This document shows positions 21,997-33,699 of a DNA stretch of 64,000 bases, in pieces; positions within the stretch are counted from its first letter, which is position 1; the number at the start of each line of letters is the position of its first letter. Source of the DNA: Macrosoma leucophasiata (lineage: Eukaryota; Arthropoda; Insecta; Lepidoptera; Hedylidae). The notes under the pieces were generated by a model. The model ran no database searches. It saw only the letters and a list, made by a program, of their open reading frames with translations, and was not told where the DNA came from. A program made the position numbers and the translations under genes. Location: the NCBI GenBank assembly GCA_036365455.1, contig JAWQUS010000007.1:18988001-19052000 (forward strand), given 5' to 3'.

Positions 21997-24420
21997 ATGA
22001 CAACTGGTTCTATCCTTCACATCAATGAAGATTATGAATTTGATTCACCATTAGAATCCGACAACACCAATGCAAGGACAATTGATTACATTGGTGAGCC
22101 TGTCCAATCATTTTGTGAGCTAGCCAAACAAATGACAGCAGTTGATGATCATGGTTTTGTGAAGAAAAAGATTTTAGAAGAAGGTGGAGGTTTACCCTTG
22201 CATGAAGGATGTACGGTATCAATAGCATTCTCAGGATATTGGGAGAATGACCCCGAGCCATTTGATGTTAAGAAAACTGATAAACCATTGGTAATTTTTT
22301 TTTCGATTATGTAGTATTTACTTAAGTAATGTTTAGATCAATAAGAAACAACTTGTATATGATTTTACATTTTTTTAGAAATATACGTTTGGTCTAGAAT
22401 GGTCATATTTAAAAAAAACTGGCACCTACCATTGCTAGCTGAATGTTTTTTCAGAATTCCATCACCTACTGTATAATTTCAGCTTTATTTCTTTTAGATA
22501 TTCAATTGTTTTTGGACTATCTAATCTAGCCCTCTTATTCTTATACATACATTAGATATGTTTTAGCTATAGAATGCTGTCTTTGTCAGTTGCATTGTCA
22601 AATGTGCAGGATAGAAAAAGACAAAGGAGAGATTAGCTAAAATATGTTTATGAAGGGGGTTAGTATTTAATTTTTATAATGTTTATTAATTTAATTTCAG
22701 GTAGTGGACTTAAAAGACACAGGTCTTCTACCCGGCCTGCAAACTGCCATTGAATCAATGTTGGTGGGCGAATTATCTATGTTTCTACTGTCTTATCAAG
22801 TAATGTACGGTGAACTGGGTGTTCCACCTCGTATAAAGCCAAAATCAGATTGTGTATTTTATGTTAAGCTTATGAAGAGTATACTTACTCCAAAGGATGG
22901 GTAAGTTTTTTTTTTATATAACTGACTAAATCAGTTATATCTACACACACTTTAAATGTACAGTTGGGAAATTGGCTGTGTCCCCACATTGCACCTTATA
23001 TGGGTGATTTAGTTTGGGACTTTTACTGGTGGTAGAGCTCCAGTGACGGAGCTCGCGGGCGTAGGCACCACCGCATTACCTTATTTACTTGCCGCTAAAT
23101 GGTAGTGTTCAGCACTATCGTGTTCCGGTCAGGTGGTAATGTACGGCCCTGTAATTTCCGGCACAGAGGCATAACACCTTAGGCCTCAGGAGTGGTAACG
23201 CATTTGCATTTTGACCTTGTTCTTTGTGTGGGTGTCTATAGGCTGCAGTCATCACTTAACATCAATGTGAACTGCATGCTTGTTTGCAACGTCAATTACA
23301 TAAAAAAAAAAAAAAAAATAGGGCTGATAAGCAGTTTCTTGAGATACATTAAAATTAAATGTTGGTGTATTTATACATTCAAATTTAATTATATAAAGTT
23401 AAAATGAATAATATTCACTTACTGGTAGAAGAGCTTCAGTGACAGAGCTCACGAGTGGTAATACATCTGCCTCTGGAGTGGTAATACATCTGCATTTTGA
23501 CCTTGGTCTTTGTGTGAGTATATGTTATTATAGGCTACTTGTTTGCCACTTCCATTACATAAAAAAAAATCAGTAGAAGTATGAAAAAGTAGGTATTTGT
23601 GTTTGTGTGGTTCTGTACCCACATTAAACGCAATGACATTGATTTTATTAATCGTGGATTTTTTATATATTTCAGGAAACTAGATCTGTCAGAGCCCAAT
23701 ATGTTTGACAGGGTACACCATGAGGTCAAAATGTTGTATAGTTCAGGAGTAACTTTAAACAAAACAAGAAATTATACTGCTGCTATTCAAGTATTCAAAA
23801 AAGCAATTTCTATGCTGCATAGATGCAGATTAGCAAATGAGGAAGAAGAAAATAAACAGGAAAAACTATTAATCAAGTTGTACACCAATATGGCAATATG
23901 TTGTAATAAGATAAAAAAACCGCTACAAACATGTATAGCATGCAATGAACTTAACAGGTTAAATAGTCTATGGAATAATGGCAAGGTTCTCTATCAAAAT
24001 GGAAAAGCACTCAGAATGATTGGCCAATATGACATGGCGGAGAAAAGAATTAAGAGAGCTATGAAATTGTGTGCAAATAATGAGGAGATAAAATCTGAAT
24101 TGGAAATCCTTCAAAAAACCCGAGATTCTTGTAATCAAAGCAAACTTAGGGGAGAAGATATTGCAGGTCTTTCTACAGATCTAATTAGTGATCATTTTAA
24201 ACAAGAAGTAGATCAATTAATTAAGAACTTCAAGGATAATGTAGATCTGTGCAAATTGACCCTTCCACCAGGACTAAATTCGGCTGAAATAGACTACATA
24301 AAAGACACTTGCATAAAGGAAAATTTATTTTTCAATAAAATACAAAAGAATTATTTATTAGATAAAGACGATGAGAAAATTCCTCTGGGGGAAAAAGTAG
24401 AAGAAATATTTGTAGGGTAA
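21997..24420 (+). CDS. shu: Shutdown / FKBP6-like inactive FKBP-TPR protein
   Basis: Three exons, 21997-22290, 22701-22900 and 23676-24420, join in frame to 412 residues. Residues 1-50 are acidic. An FKBP-type domain (about 55-165) shows KKKILEEGGG, VSIAFSGYWEND, FDVKKTDKPLVVDL, GLQTAIESMLVGELSMF and YGELGVPPRIKP. Typical catalytic FKBP aromatic residues are not evident, which fits the inactive FKBP6/shutdown group. Exon 3 carries a TPR region (about 180-305): YSSGVTLNKTRNYTAAIQVF, LYTNMAICCNKIKKP, NGKALRMIGQYDMAEKRI. A charged tail follows. In flies and mice this protein is an Hsp90 co-chaperone needed for piRNA loading and germ-line transposon silencing; that role is inferred from the family. 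The gene converges on prohibitin. The upstream frame is open back to a splice acceptor, so a 5' untranslated or short coding exon cannot be excluded. Confidence 0.88.
22528..22672. mobile_element. MITE, copy 2, in shutdown intron 1
   Basis: Same family as 19126: a diverged left end (ccctcttattcttatacatac, attagatatgttttagctat), the shared core gcattgtcaaatgtgcagg, and the inverse end tagctaaaatatgtttatga. Confidence 0.7.
23025..23319 (+). mobile_element. SINE family A, full-length copy in shutdown intron 2
   Basis: A complete copy from actggtggtagagctccagt to ...gtcaattacat plus an A run, about 295 bases. The 5' part can fold: ggtggt...gagctcc / ggagctc...accacc. Full copies also lie at 32283 and 38551. 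Confidence 0.85.
23421..23569 (+). mobile_element. SINE family A, internally deleted copy
   Basis: The head (actggtagaagagcttcagtgac) is joined directly to the 3' half (ggtaatacatctgcattttgac...ccattacataaaaaaaa). The middle of the family consensus is missing, and the short segment gagtggtaatacatctgc is repeated at the join. Confidence 0.75.
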
Positions 24421-24813
24421 TTATATTAAGTAAGAGTTTATATATGATTTTTTACAACTAAGTATCTTGTTTAATTTTAACCTTGATGTACTTTTAATAT
24501 AATGATGGATAGGTGTAAAGATAGAGATAATGGCAAAATTCGTCCATAAAATAAATTACGTAATGTACAACATCTAAGTACGAAAAGGTGTCAAAAGAAA
24601 ATATGTTCTTTTTGCAACAAATATTTAATGCGTAATTACAATTTCCATAAAACTAATAAAAACTACACTATTGTTAGAACCATAGTCCTCAAATGCAACA
24701 AACTTATTTATCTGTTAGGTAATTTCAAATGCAATTGCACAGAACCAACAATATCTTACTGTACATTTTACCAGCAATAATAATAATATCAGTACATGAT
24801 TTCTTAATGTAAA
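24421..24813. other. Convergent intergenic region shutdown / prohibitin
   Basis: This holds the two 3' UTRs. An AATAAA at 24550-24555 (+) can serve shutdown, and TTTAAT near 24626 (ATTAAA on the minus strand) is a candidate signal for prohibitin. The transcripts are likely to overlap or end very close together. Confidence 0.5.
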
Positions 24814-27800
24814 TTAATTTTGTGTGGGAAGATTTAGTAAAACATTCTGTCCCTGTGGTAGGTATGTGACATTGCGTGATTTGGCTAGTTGGTAGGCGAT
24901 GTCTTCTGCAGCTTCAATACGTCGAAGTTCGACTAGACCTTCACCGGCGCTGCCGAAAGATTTTGCAAGCAATATGGCAGCTTGTGCATCACCCTCAGCA
25001 GCTATGACAGCAGCTTTTTTCTGTTGTTCAGCTTTTTCTACAAGGAACCTAGCTTTCTCAGCTTCCTGCTGTGCTACTTGTTTCAATTCGACAGCTTGCG
25101 TAAACTCCTTGCCAAAGGTTAAATGTGTGATTGAAATGTCATCTAAAATTAACCCAAACTGTCCAGCTCTCTCAGTCAAACTTTCATTTACCTTCTGTGA
25201 TACAATCTGAAAAGCATGATAAGAATACATTAAGTTTTCTACACAGCCTCATCCTCCTTTCAATTATAACATTCTGTGAGGTTGTGCAAATTCGTGTAAA
25301 TAGGATCAAACCCAGACCAGTTAAATTCATGTGCTTTTTATGCTTGCTTTCATTGTTTTTGTTGTATAAGTCAAAGTAAGATTGTGAAGAGGTAACAGAC
25401 AGACTTTCACATTTATCAAATTTTATGGTTGATGATAAAATTGCTACAAAGGACAAGTTCCATGTTGCGCATGCGCCTTGTACACTATATCGCAAGATAG
25501 AGAAAAATACGTAAAATCATGGCAAAATACTCAAAAATAATTTGAATCGTTCCTATTTGTCGGAAATATTTATTTTATGTAATTTTTGATTGACAACAAA
25601 ATGTCATCGTATTGCTACTATGACATTCTTGTTTTTGAAATAGACTTACGACAATTAATTGAAATTGAAGGTATAATAAACGATTTGAATAGCTCAAAAT
25701 GATTTAGTATTTTATGCTGATTTAGTATATAGCATACAAGGTGCAGGCCCAAGCTCCATACATTTTGGAACGTCTCCTTTATTATTGTTTTGGCTGGTTT
25801 TGTTGGTGTTTTTCTAGTTGTATTTCTCCATGAGTATGGAACTGTTATTCATTTCGACTGAAATATTGTTCAACATACCTCTCTCTGTGTAATAAGCTCT
25901 CCAGCATCAAACTGTGCAACCACTGCTTTCAAAACTTCGGATGTGATGGAAGGCAGCACCCTTTCATCGTAGTCTATACCAAGGATGGTGTAGATCTTTG
26001 GAAGTTGGTCAGGCACAGGTCTGAATAGGATACGGAGTGTAATGTTTACATTCTGTAAATCTGTAAAATATAAATTATGGTGTTAGTTTACAATATGTAG
26101 TAACATAACTTTACGTCTGTATTCTCCAAAAGGGTAGGGAAAGGTAAATGCACTCATGTACCTATGATGATATTTCCAGAGTCATGCATAGTTCTAAAAC
26201 CAACTACAAGGTTGTCATGGGGGATTTCCGGAATTTCATGGAAATTGGGTGTTCGAGGTGATCATAAGCTGAAGTAGGGCAATTTGGGTATGAACAAGGG
26301 AACACTAGGGGCCAAGGCATTTTTTTATGTAATGAAGGTGGCAAACAAGCATGCAGTTCACATTGATGTAAAGTGATTATTGCACCCTATTGACACCAAC
26401 ACAATAACATACGTTGCCACCCCTGAGACCTTACTTGTTTTGTCTTTGTGATAGTTATTACGGGACCATACATCTCATGGAGAAAGAGAGCCTCTATATG
26501 ATGAACTACTTCTTCAAGAATCGGGCCTGTTGTAAGTGGACCGGGGGATAAGTTCTGACGGTGCGACAAAAAGTAGATGACTTCATTATGTCCACGAAGC
26601 GACATATTCAGTGATGTCTTTGTGATCAATTCGGTAAAAATTGATAGCGATCACACTGAAAAAATGTCAAAGAGAGATCTTGAGCAAATGCCTAGCACAT
26701 ATTTCGTAATCGCTTTGAATGTTTGAATGATTGCGTAGATGTGGATCTTTAAGACCTCCCTGTCTTGCCACATGAATAAAGTCAAAAAGATCTTCGGCTC
26801 AACTCTGAAGCTCAGTAGAGAGGCGTGGTATGGTTCTGAAGTCCGGGAAAATGTTACGGGAAATCATTGGATGAGGGTGGCCCAGGAATGTTCGTTGCGG
26901 CAATCGTTGGAGCTTTTGTCCAGCTGTGGACGTCTTTCAGCTGATCTTTCATGATGATGATGACCTATATGCAAAGTGACATCTACTAAGAGAAAAAATC
27001 TTACTTATCTTAGGGTCACAAAAATTTAAGTACCAAATATTTACGAGAGCAAAATTTGAGAAGAACTTGATTGTTGTAAAATAGCTTTAAATTAATGGAA
27101 ACATTTTCCTAAGTAAAGCTTGGAAGGGTTTAACTACTTTTTTTTTTTTTTTTTTTTTTTTATGTAATGGAAGTGGTAAACAAGCATGCAGTTCACATTG
27201 ATGTTAAGTGATGACTGCAGCCTATAGACACCCACACAAAGACCAAGGTCAAAATGCAGATGCGTTACCACTCCTGAGGCCTAAGGTCTTATGCCTCTGT
27301 GCCGGAAATTACTTAATTACACATATTATTACATCAGTGCATTTAAATATCAGTTGGGTAAAATTTTTATGCCTGCAATAATTATTCATGTCACGATTTT
27401 TGTGATAATGTTTGAGTTCATGATAAAGTTATAAAATTTATATGTATGGGAAATAATAAACATATAGATGAATAAAATATATGTTTATTATTGCCCATAC
27501 TTTTATTAGGTAATGAATGAGGGCAAAAAACATGCAGTGATGGTAAGAGAATGAATACTACAGCCTCTAGATATTAACAGAAAAGCCAAAGATCTTAAAG
27601 AGACTATATATTTAGTTGCTGTGCCAACACTTTAACACTTAAAACTGGAACATGATAACACTGAACTAGCTACATAAACTGTCCTTATTAATGTTTCTAG
27701 TCTGTCAGAAATTGGCAGTTAGTAATTTTATAAAATTAAAAAATAAAATCATCAAAATTAAATATTTTTGTAAGTTGCAAAACAAGCAATGAAAAATAAT

Positions 27801-29165
27801 CATTATGATTGTTTTAGCCGAACAACAGTCTCCCTCCAAAAATGCTGTATCAATAACTCATCTTGATATGTCACAAAGCAATCCTAGGCTAGTGAAACAG
27901 GTTGCAGACAGTGTTGCTAAGCGATAGTGCAACTATCGATAGCTTAGCTTAGATAGTTGACCTCGAAAAATAGTCTATACTACTATAGTCGATAGTACTA
28001 TCGGAAATATCGACATGCTGCAATACTATCGATACTATCGATAGCATGCATTTCCATGGTATCGATACTATCGATAGACTATTACTATTGCAACAACACT
28101 AGTTCCAAGTTCATCCTAAAGTTAAAATATTTTCCTTCAAAATATCTTTATACAACTCAAACAAGTTAACTTGTTAAGCTGCAGTTGGATTGATATCGAT
28201 TTATGAACAATTAAAAATCAATTGTACTATTTATTTATTGCAATAACACATCCAAGTGAACTTTAGAAATTAAAGACAAACAGAAAGAAAAAATTGACTT
28301 CGGGCATGAATCAAACCTGAGACCTTAGTATAACCAGTCCAGCTGCTTTTCCACTAAGCTACCGAACTCCCACACCGGTGTGTCAAATTTTGCTTTCCCT
28401 TTTAGATTTTTAACCGATTTAGTAATCAATTGTCACATTTTCTTGCTGTTGGATTAATATGAAAAATACAACATGATAATATCAATGTGTAATTTTTAAA
28501 GTTATACAAACCTTTACTTCCTGTCACAGTGGGCACATTTCTGGGTCTGGATCGGATGTCAAATATGATTGGTCTTTGCACCCAGGGGATGAAAAAGTGA
28601 GTGCCCTCACCAACAACCAGATTTTTGACTCCAGCAAACCTGTCGAAAATTACTGCTCTATGGCCACCATCAACTGTAAATTGCAAAGGAGATCTGTTAA
28701 TCTTTGTTTTGGAGCTCCTGCATTAAGATCAAAATGATAGTGAATACGCATCTTGTTAGGGAACAGGATACCTTATTATGTGGTGATATAATAACAATGT
28801 TTAAACAAAAAAAAATTAATCAGTACAGGCATTTTCAATCATTATGAAGTTTTCTATGTATATTTGGTAGGTATGGGAATTCGTTGTAGTCTATTTTTTA
28901 TATCCCTAAATGGTAAGGATGATTCTCCCCAAATATTTTTTTTGGACATATAATATTTTTATACTGCTAAAGCGATAGAAAGTTCGCCAGGACAAGTCTT
29001 CTCACTATAATTTTCTAGACTTTGCCTAACAGTGCCTGATCACATACATTGAAAAGATAAATTAAAATTTGAATTACCATTATATAAGGCTGAGTTCACA
29101 ACACCACCAACTAGAGCCACACCAAGGCCCACTTGGCCGATACGGTTAAAGAGCTGTGCAGCCAT
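24814..29165 (-). CDS. Phb1: Prohibitin-1
   Basis: Four coding exons on the minus strand, 29165-29078, 28673-28512, 26060-25879 and 25206-24814, give 274 residues; human PHB1 is 272. The protein starts [20 protein letters not shown] with a hydrophobic N-terminal membrane anchor. The SPFH/band-7 domain follows (about 27-180), with [57 protein letters not shown] and [11 protein letters not shown] coiled-coil C-terminal part (about 180-250) contains [20 protein letters not shown] and ends [13 protein letters not shown]. Prohibitins form ring complexes with prohibitin-2 in the mitochondrial inner membrane and support protease regulation and cristae structure. All splice sites are GT-AG and phases agree. 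The ATG lies 2 bases after a CAG acceptor, so there must be an untranslated first exon further right. Introns carry SINE, LINE and TATCGATA repeats. Confidence 0.97.
25207..25878. other. Prohibitin intron 3
   Basis: Unremarkable AT-rich intron. I see no repeat copy or RNA gene in it. Confidence 0.4.
26330..26478 (-). mobile_element. SINE family A, diverged 5'-truncated copy in prohibitin intron 2
   Basis: Reversed 3' half: ttttttatgtaatgaaggtg, gcaaacaagcatgcagttca, cattgatgtaaagtg, then increasingly diverged matches to gggaccatacat. Confidence 0.65.
26820..26960 (+). mobile_element. RTE-like LINE 3' end fragment
   Basis: Translates as [19 protein letters not shown]...[11 protein letters not shown] and ends in atgatgatgatga. 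It corresponds to the last residues and tail of RTE ORF2, antisense to prohibitin. Confidence 0.65.
27138..27312 (-). mobile_element. SINE family A, 5'-truncated copy
   Basis: A long T run (the A tail reversed) is followed by tatgtaatggaagtgg...gcatgcagttcacattgatg...cctgaggcctaaggtc...gccggaaattac. It is close to the full copies and so relatively young. Confidence 0.85.
27930..28095. repeat. Cluster of TATCGATA palindromes in prohibitin intron 2
   Basis: Five exact TATCGATA octamers and several near matches occur within about 150 bases, arranged as degenerate tandem and palindromic units (actatcgatactatcgatag; ggtatcgatactatcgatag). The octamer is identical to the Drosophila DRE recognised by DREF. 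Whether it acts as such here is unknown, and it may simply be a satellite-like repeat. Confidence 0.75.
28167..28400 (-). mobile_element. tRNA-derived SINE (family C) in prohibitin intron 2
   Basis: The minus-strand head at about 28375 reads ttcggtagcttagtggaaaa (A box) and then ggtctcaggtttgattcatg (B box). Next come gcccgaagtcaa, an A/T linker, and a body down to 28167. The body is repeated almost exactly at 30372. Both internal pol III boxes are recognisable. Confidence 0.65.
28696..29077. other. Prohibitin intron 1
   Basis: AT-rich intron sequence with no recognisable feature. Confidence 0.4.
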
Positions 29166-29720
29166 ATCTGAAAGAACAAAACATCATGTTTTAAAGCTAC
29201 TAAATCAATTGGCAATGAGATACACAATTTAGTACAAATGTTATTTATTTAGCTAAGTAAATATGTAACAATGTATAAAAACATGTTGAGCTTCACAAGT
29301 TCTTAAAGGGCAGGCAGAGAATGTAGGGTGCCAAATTATATCAATTAATTCTGTAAAACATTTATATCACACGGCAATTTATTACCATAGGTACTTTTGT
29401 TACATTCTTTAATAATTTTGGTGTACAATAAAGAATATTATTATTGTGTTTCTAGATCTTGGTTATCTTGCATTATTTTTTAAAGTATTGCATCCTAAAA
29501 TGTTTAGTTGAAAGAGTTGAAACAGATGTTCATTGGTCGGAATTTCATCATAATCTTATATTAATACACCTAATTAATATTCAAATTGGAGAAAATTTAT
29601 AGCTGAATAATTAAGATAGCACGGTAAGGTACCTAACCTCAAATATTTTGATTATCAAAATAGTACACAAGTATGACGCTGAACTGATTTTTATGTATTT
29701 CTAGTAAAAGATTTGAAACT

Positions 29721-29850
29721 TACTTTTATTTCCTTATTGAAAACAAGTTCCAGATTAGTTTAAAAGCAATAAATTTAACCAATTTCGGTTCACGTAAGAA
29801 TGACCAAAGATTCACTGTCATAGACAATTACATTACAGGCCACAGACTAA
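29721..29850 (-). promoter_or_regulatory. Candidate untranslated first exon/promoter of prohibitin
   Basis: A minus-strand GTAAGT donor lies at about 29725, and the coding start is preceded at once by an acceptor. A 5' UTR exon ending here would leave an intron of about 560 bases. This is inferred from splice signals only; no transcript evidence is visible. Confidence 0.3.
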
Positions 29851-29880
29851 AATAAATTTTAGTTATAGACTTCATAGTTT

Positions 29881-30099
29881 ATGGATTACAAGGAGTTTTA
29901 TTTAATGTACGAATTACTTTTTACTTTAAAAATTATTTTTTACTTGAAATTCTCCGCATATACAAAATTACAGTCACACAGTTTTCTAACTGTACCTATT
30001 GTTTTTCAGGCTAATTACTTTCCACCCGAAGCTGGCCGCTTGACCACATGGACATCCTATGTGGCGGTAATGAACCACATGATCCCAGATAGTACATAG
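29881..30099 (+). CDS. Doubtful small open frame with exon-like end
   Basis: 72 codons ending at TAG. The last 30 residues (ANYFPPEAGRLTTWTSYVAV...) follow a fine acceptor (gtttttcag at 30009) and have a more coding-like composition than the AT-rich first half. It could be the last exon of an unseen gene, or chance. I recognise no family. Confidence 0.15.
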   Translation: MDYKEFYLMYELLFTLKIIFYLKFSAYTKLQSHSFLTVPIVFQANYFPPEAGRLTTWTSYVAVMNHMIPDST

Positions 30100-30371
30100 A
30101 TACTTACATGTAAAGTAATTAGGCAGAAGATTTTAAGATAGATAGAAATTAAATAGGTACCTTTTCCTACTTAATTTATCTGCTGTACGTAGGTAAGTAC
30201 CTAATGCCTATTTCATTCACAAGCTTAACCTACATATAGGTTGGTACATATCTTATTTAACATAAATTGTTTAGATCTCTTGTCAATTAAAAAACTAAAA
30301 GACTTAATAACTGTGTACCTATAGCCTTTCTGCCTAATTAGGTACTTTATATGGATTAAGTACCTAGTAGG

Positions 30372-30488
30372 TAACTTGTTAAGCTGCAGTTGGATTGATA
30401 TCGATTTATGAACAATTAAAAATCAATTGTACTATTTATTTATCGCAATAACACATCCAAGTGAACTTTAGAAATTAAAGAAAAACAG
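30372..30488 (-). mobile_element. SINE family C body, head-less copy
   Basis: About 117 bases (gctgcagttggattgatatc ... gaactttagaaattaaag) almost identical to 28167-28283, with two or three differences. It lacks the tRNA-like head, i.e. a 5' truncation in the minus orientation. Confidence 0.8.
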
Positions 30489-30600
30489 GTAGTACCTACC
30501 TTCATCTATCTGCTGTGCTGCCAAATGCTAGTTACCCTAAGTATTATAGCACTAGATAGGCATCGTGTTAGTATAGAGTAAGTACAGTGTAGCGTGTGTG

Positions 30601-30798
30601 TTTTTTTTATGGAAGTGGCAAACAAGCATGCAGTTCACATTCATGTTAAGTGATGACTGCAGCCTATAGACACCCACACAAAGACCGAGGTCAAAATGCA
30701 GATTCGTTACCACTCCTGAGGCCTAAGGTGTTATGCCTCTGTGCCGGAAATTACAGGGCCGTACATTGTGGTGATGATGAGGCATCGTGTTCCGGTTA
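30601..30798 (-). mobile_element. SINE family A, 5'-truncated copy
   Basis: T run, then atggaagtggcaaacaagca ... cctgaggcctaaggtg ... ggaaattacagggccgtaca and, after a small rearrangement, gcatcgtgttccggt. Confidence 0.8.
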
Positions 30799-31599
30799 AA
30801 AAGGTAAATCTAGTGTTCTTATATGGAATGTATACATGCCTATGTATCATACATGTCATGAAAATTGCTTGATGGTTTGTCGCTATCATTAAGTAGAAGT
30901 GAAAGAGTAGGTAACACATGTTGTCACACTCGTTAACACGCTTATGAAAACTAAGGCCTAATGCATATCGGCAGAGTATAAATTATCATTATTTATTACT
31001 GACATAAGAACCTACATGGATACTCTTCTAAACAAAAACAGAGAACGTTAAGTTTATACATTTATAGTAACCGCTTGATGTATCTACATTATATCGAAAA
31101 ACACGGTAGGTATGTATCCAAAATCAAATTCCTAATAGTGAACCAAGCTTTTTCACCAAAGTGTGGGTACCCTATTCACGATCAACATTCGTCGCTGAAT
31201 TCCAAATAGTGTTATTGATCTCGTTTAAGAACGTAAAACGCGAACAAGATTTTTTTTACACTAAAATTGATTGCGTTTTATTACGAAGGTGAAATTGGCC
31301 CATAATGACTAATCGGTAAAAAAGCAAAAATATCGGCTAAACCAAGCAGATAATAAATCTATGGCTAAACCACAGTTTCAGCGACGGTAATCAACCATAG
31401 CACCTATGATAACTTCGTCCACTGTAGAAAGTCGAAAAAAAAACCGGTCAAGTACGTATCAGGACACGCGCAATGTAGGTAAGGTGCCGTTTTTCCATTC
31501 AAGTATTACCACCAGTACCAATAAAACGTAGTGATTACATACTTTTTGGTACCAATTTCAACTCAATTGGGCTAGTGGTTTTGAGGTAGACTGGCTGTG
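30799..31599. other. Intergenic, no gene
   Basis: AT-rich sequence with taggta motifs. No coding, RNA or clear repeat feature. Confidence 0.4.
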
Positions 31600-31860
31600 A
31601 CAGGTGGACAAGTGGGTAGACAGACGGATAGATAGACGAGTGATCCTGCAGGAGTTCCAATTTTTCCTTTTGCAAGGATTGTTGAAGGCATTCGTCCCGC
31701 GACAAAACTACCGCTACTGCGATCGCACAATCTGCCTGCTATCCGCAGCGATTATGGCATATTATCCCCTAATGACGCACAACGATGTTATGGGCATCTT
31801 TGGGGAAGGCTATGTCCAGCCGTAAACGTTTTTGACTGGAGTGATGATTCTACTTTTATA
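31600..31860 (+). mobile_element. LINE 3' region fragment
   Basis: A gacagacgga...gagtgatcctgcaggagttc stretch typical of lepidopteran LINE 3' UTRs is followed by gcgattatggcatattatcc and ggggaaggctatgtccagcc, resembling the RTE 3' tail. No reading frame survives. Confidence 0.45.
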
Positions 31861-32282
31861 TTATACGTACTCAAAGCTTTGAAATTAAGCTGTTGTTTCG
31901 TTATCAGCAAAATATGATGATAGCAAACTGCGAATCAGATATTGAAAAAGACAAAGAACTTAATTTAGAATGTAAATCCCCCGTGGACCGACTATCCTCT
32001 CTATTAGTCGAATCAGTAAACACACCGCTAACTCGGTTAGCGGGAACCAGATGGTAATTGAACGAAAAATAAACAAACAAACAATGAGGGGATAATCGGT
32101 CTGATTCTACTGAGGGTCGTTCAGTGGGTGGCTCAATTATGCAATAACTCTCAACAAGCAAGCAATTAGCTTATCAAGTAATGTAAGTAGGTACGTAGTC
32201 ATCACTCTAATTAGATTCATGATTCGTTTAGCTTTCGTTCATTGTGTGCTGTCAGTGTGAAGTAGATTACTGATATCAGAGT
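31861..32282. other. Intergenic, no gene
   Basis: A minus-strand open frame (31904-32161) has no recognisable domain. No other feature. Confidence 0.35.
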
Positions 32283-32572
32283 ACTGGTGGTAGAGCTCCA
32301 GTGACGGAGCTCGCGGGCGTAGGCACCACCGCATTACCTAATATACTTGCCGCTAAATGGTAGTGTTCAGCACTATCGTGTTCCGGTCAGGTGGTAATGT
32401 ACGGCCCTGTAATTTCCGGCACAGAGGCGTAACACGTTAGGCCTCAGGAGTGGTAACGCATCTGCTTTTTGACCTTAGTCTTTGTGTGGGTGTCTATAGG
32501 CTGCAGTCATCACTTAACATCAACGTGAACTGCATGCTTGTTTACCACTTCCATTACATAAAAAAAAAAAAA
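32283..32572 (+). mobile_element. SINE family A, full-length copy
   Basis: Complete from actggtggtagagctccagt to ccattacat plus A run, very similar to the copies at 23025 and 38551, so recently active. Confidence 0.88.
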
Positions 32573-33452
32573 TGAGGAGCATTATCCCCATTAATGGGGA
32601 GAGTCAACGGGAATTTCGGGAAAAAACCTTCTATGATTCATGGAGAAAAATGAGTAGACTTTAGATTAGGTACCCCAAACATAGAATGAAGACGCAGAAT
32701 ATGAGAATAATTGGTTAAAATAACCAAATAGGTACACATAGCCTGGGTTGCACCAAGATATTTGTTAAAGTTAAAGTTATAACCTGTATTAACGCGTAGG
32801 CAGAGAATATGTAATACCTAATACTTACTTGGCGTTTGGCAGCGGGGACAGCGTCGCGTCGGCGCCTGAAAAATAACGCAGCGTGCATAGATCTTATTTA
32901 ATTAATATACACATATCAGTTGTCTATCACATTTATATAAATAAGTTGGTACCTAGGTACATGAAATTGTGTGTTGATTATGAGGGGTTAATGGACATAT
33001 AAATTATTCCATTCATATTGTCACCTTGCTATTGTAAATAGTTTGGAGTGCGTTTGAATAATCTACGGTTTTATTTACTTAGTTTATTTTTCGACATAAT
33101 GCTTTAAATTCCTCACTTGTAGGGTATGTATGTATGTGTATATCTTCACGCCAAGTCTCTTACGGGACAAGCAGAGAGTGTAGAGCGCCAGATATCCCGG
33201 TCTTGTCATTCATCATTCTCTACATGCATAGGTAGGTAATTATAGGGTCCCAAATATAAAGAAGAGAAATTTAAAGGATGCCCGTGCCCACGTGTATATC
33301 CTATCAGGCACAGGGTTGATAAACGTAGTTACAAAAAGATATTACTCAGTGCTGTAAGCTGTAACAGATGGGCGGAACTTAGAACGAAAGGCAACCTTAT
33401 GCTCAGTAGCAATGTCTTGGCAATATTATTTTACGGAACTCTATATTTTTAT
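32573..33452. other. Intergenic, no gene
   Basis: Includes a block at about 33140-33215 (gggacaagcagagagtgtag) resembling one near 29310 (gggcaggcagagaatgtagg), probably an old repeat. Otherwise unique AT-rich DNA. Confidence 0.4.
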
Positions 33453-33625
33453 ATTGGTGGTAGATTTCCAGTGTTGGAGTTTGAGGGCGTAGGTAAGCAC
33501 CATCACCACCGCAATTCCTAATCTATCTGTGTTCAGTCCTATCGTAGCATTTTAGGCTGCAGTAGCAGTAGGTATTCACTTACCATTAATGTGAATTGCG
33601 TGTTAGTTTACCACCATCAAATGAT
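33453..33625 (+). mobile_element. SINE family A, diverged copy
   Basis: Head (ggtggtagatttccagtgtt...gggcgtagg...caccaccgca) and 3' end (aggctgcag...ttcacttaccattaatgtgaattgcgtg) are kept. The middle is shortened. Confidence 0.65.
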
Positions 33626-33699
33626 TAAAAATAGTAATAATACATATTCGGGTCACCAAAAATGCGACTGAACTCTTGAATGATTTGGAAGTTATATAA

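Noticed and set aside
27930..28095. CRISPR array
   Set aside because: Repeats are short palindromic octamers without unique spacers of constant length, in an animal intron.
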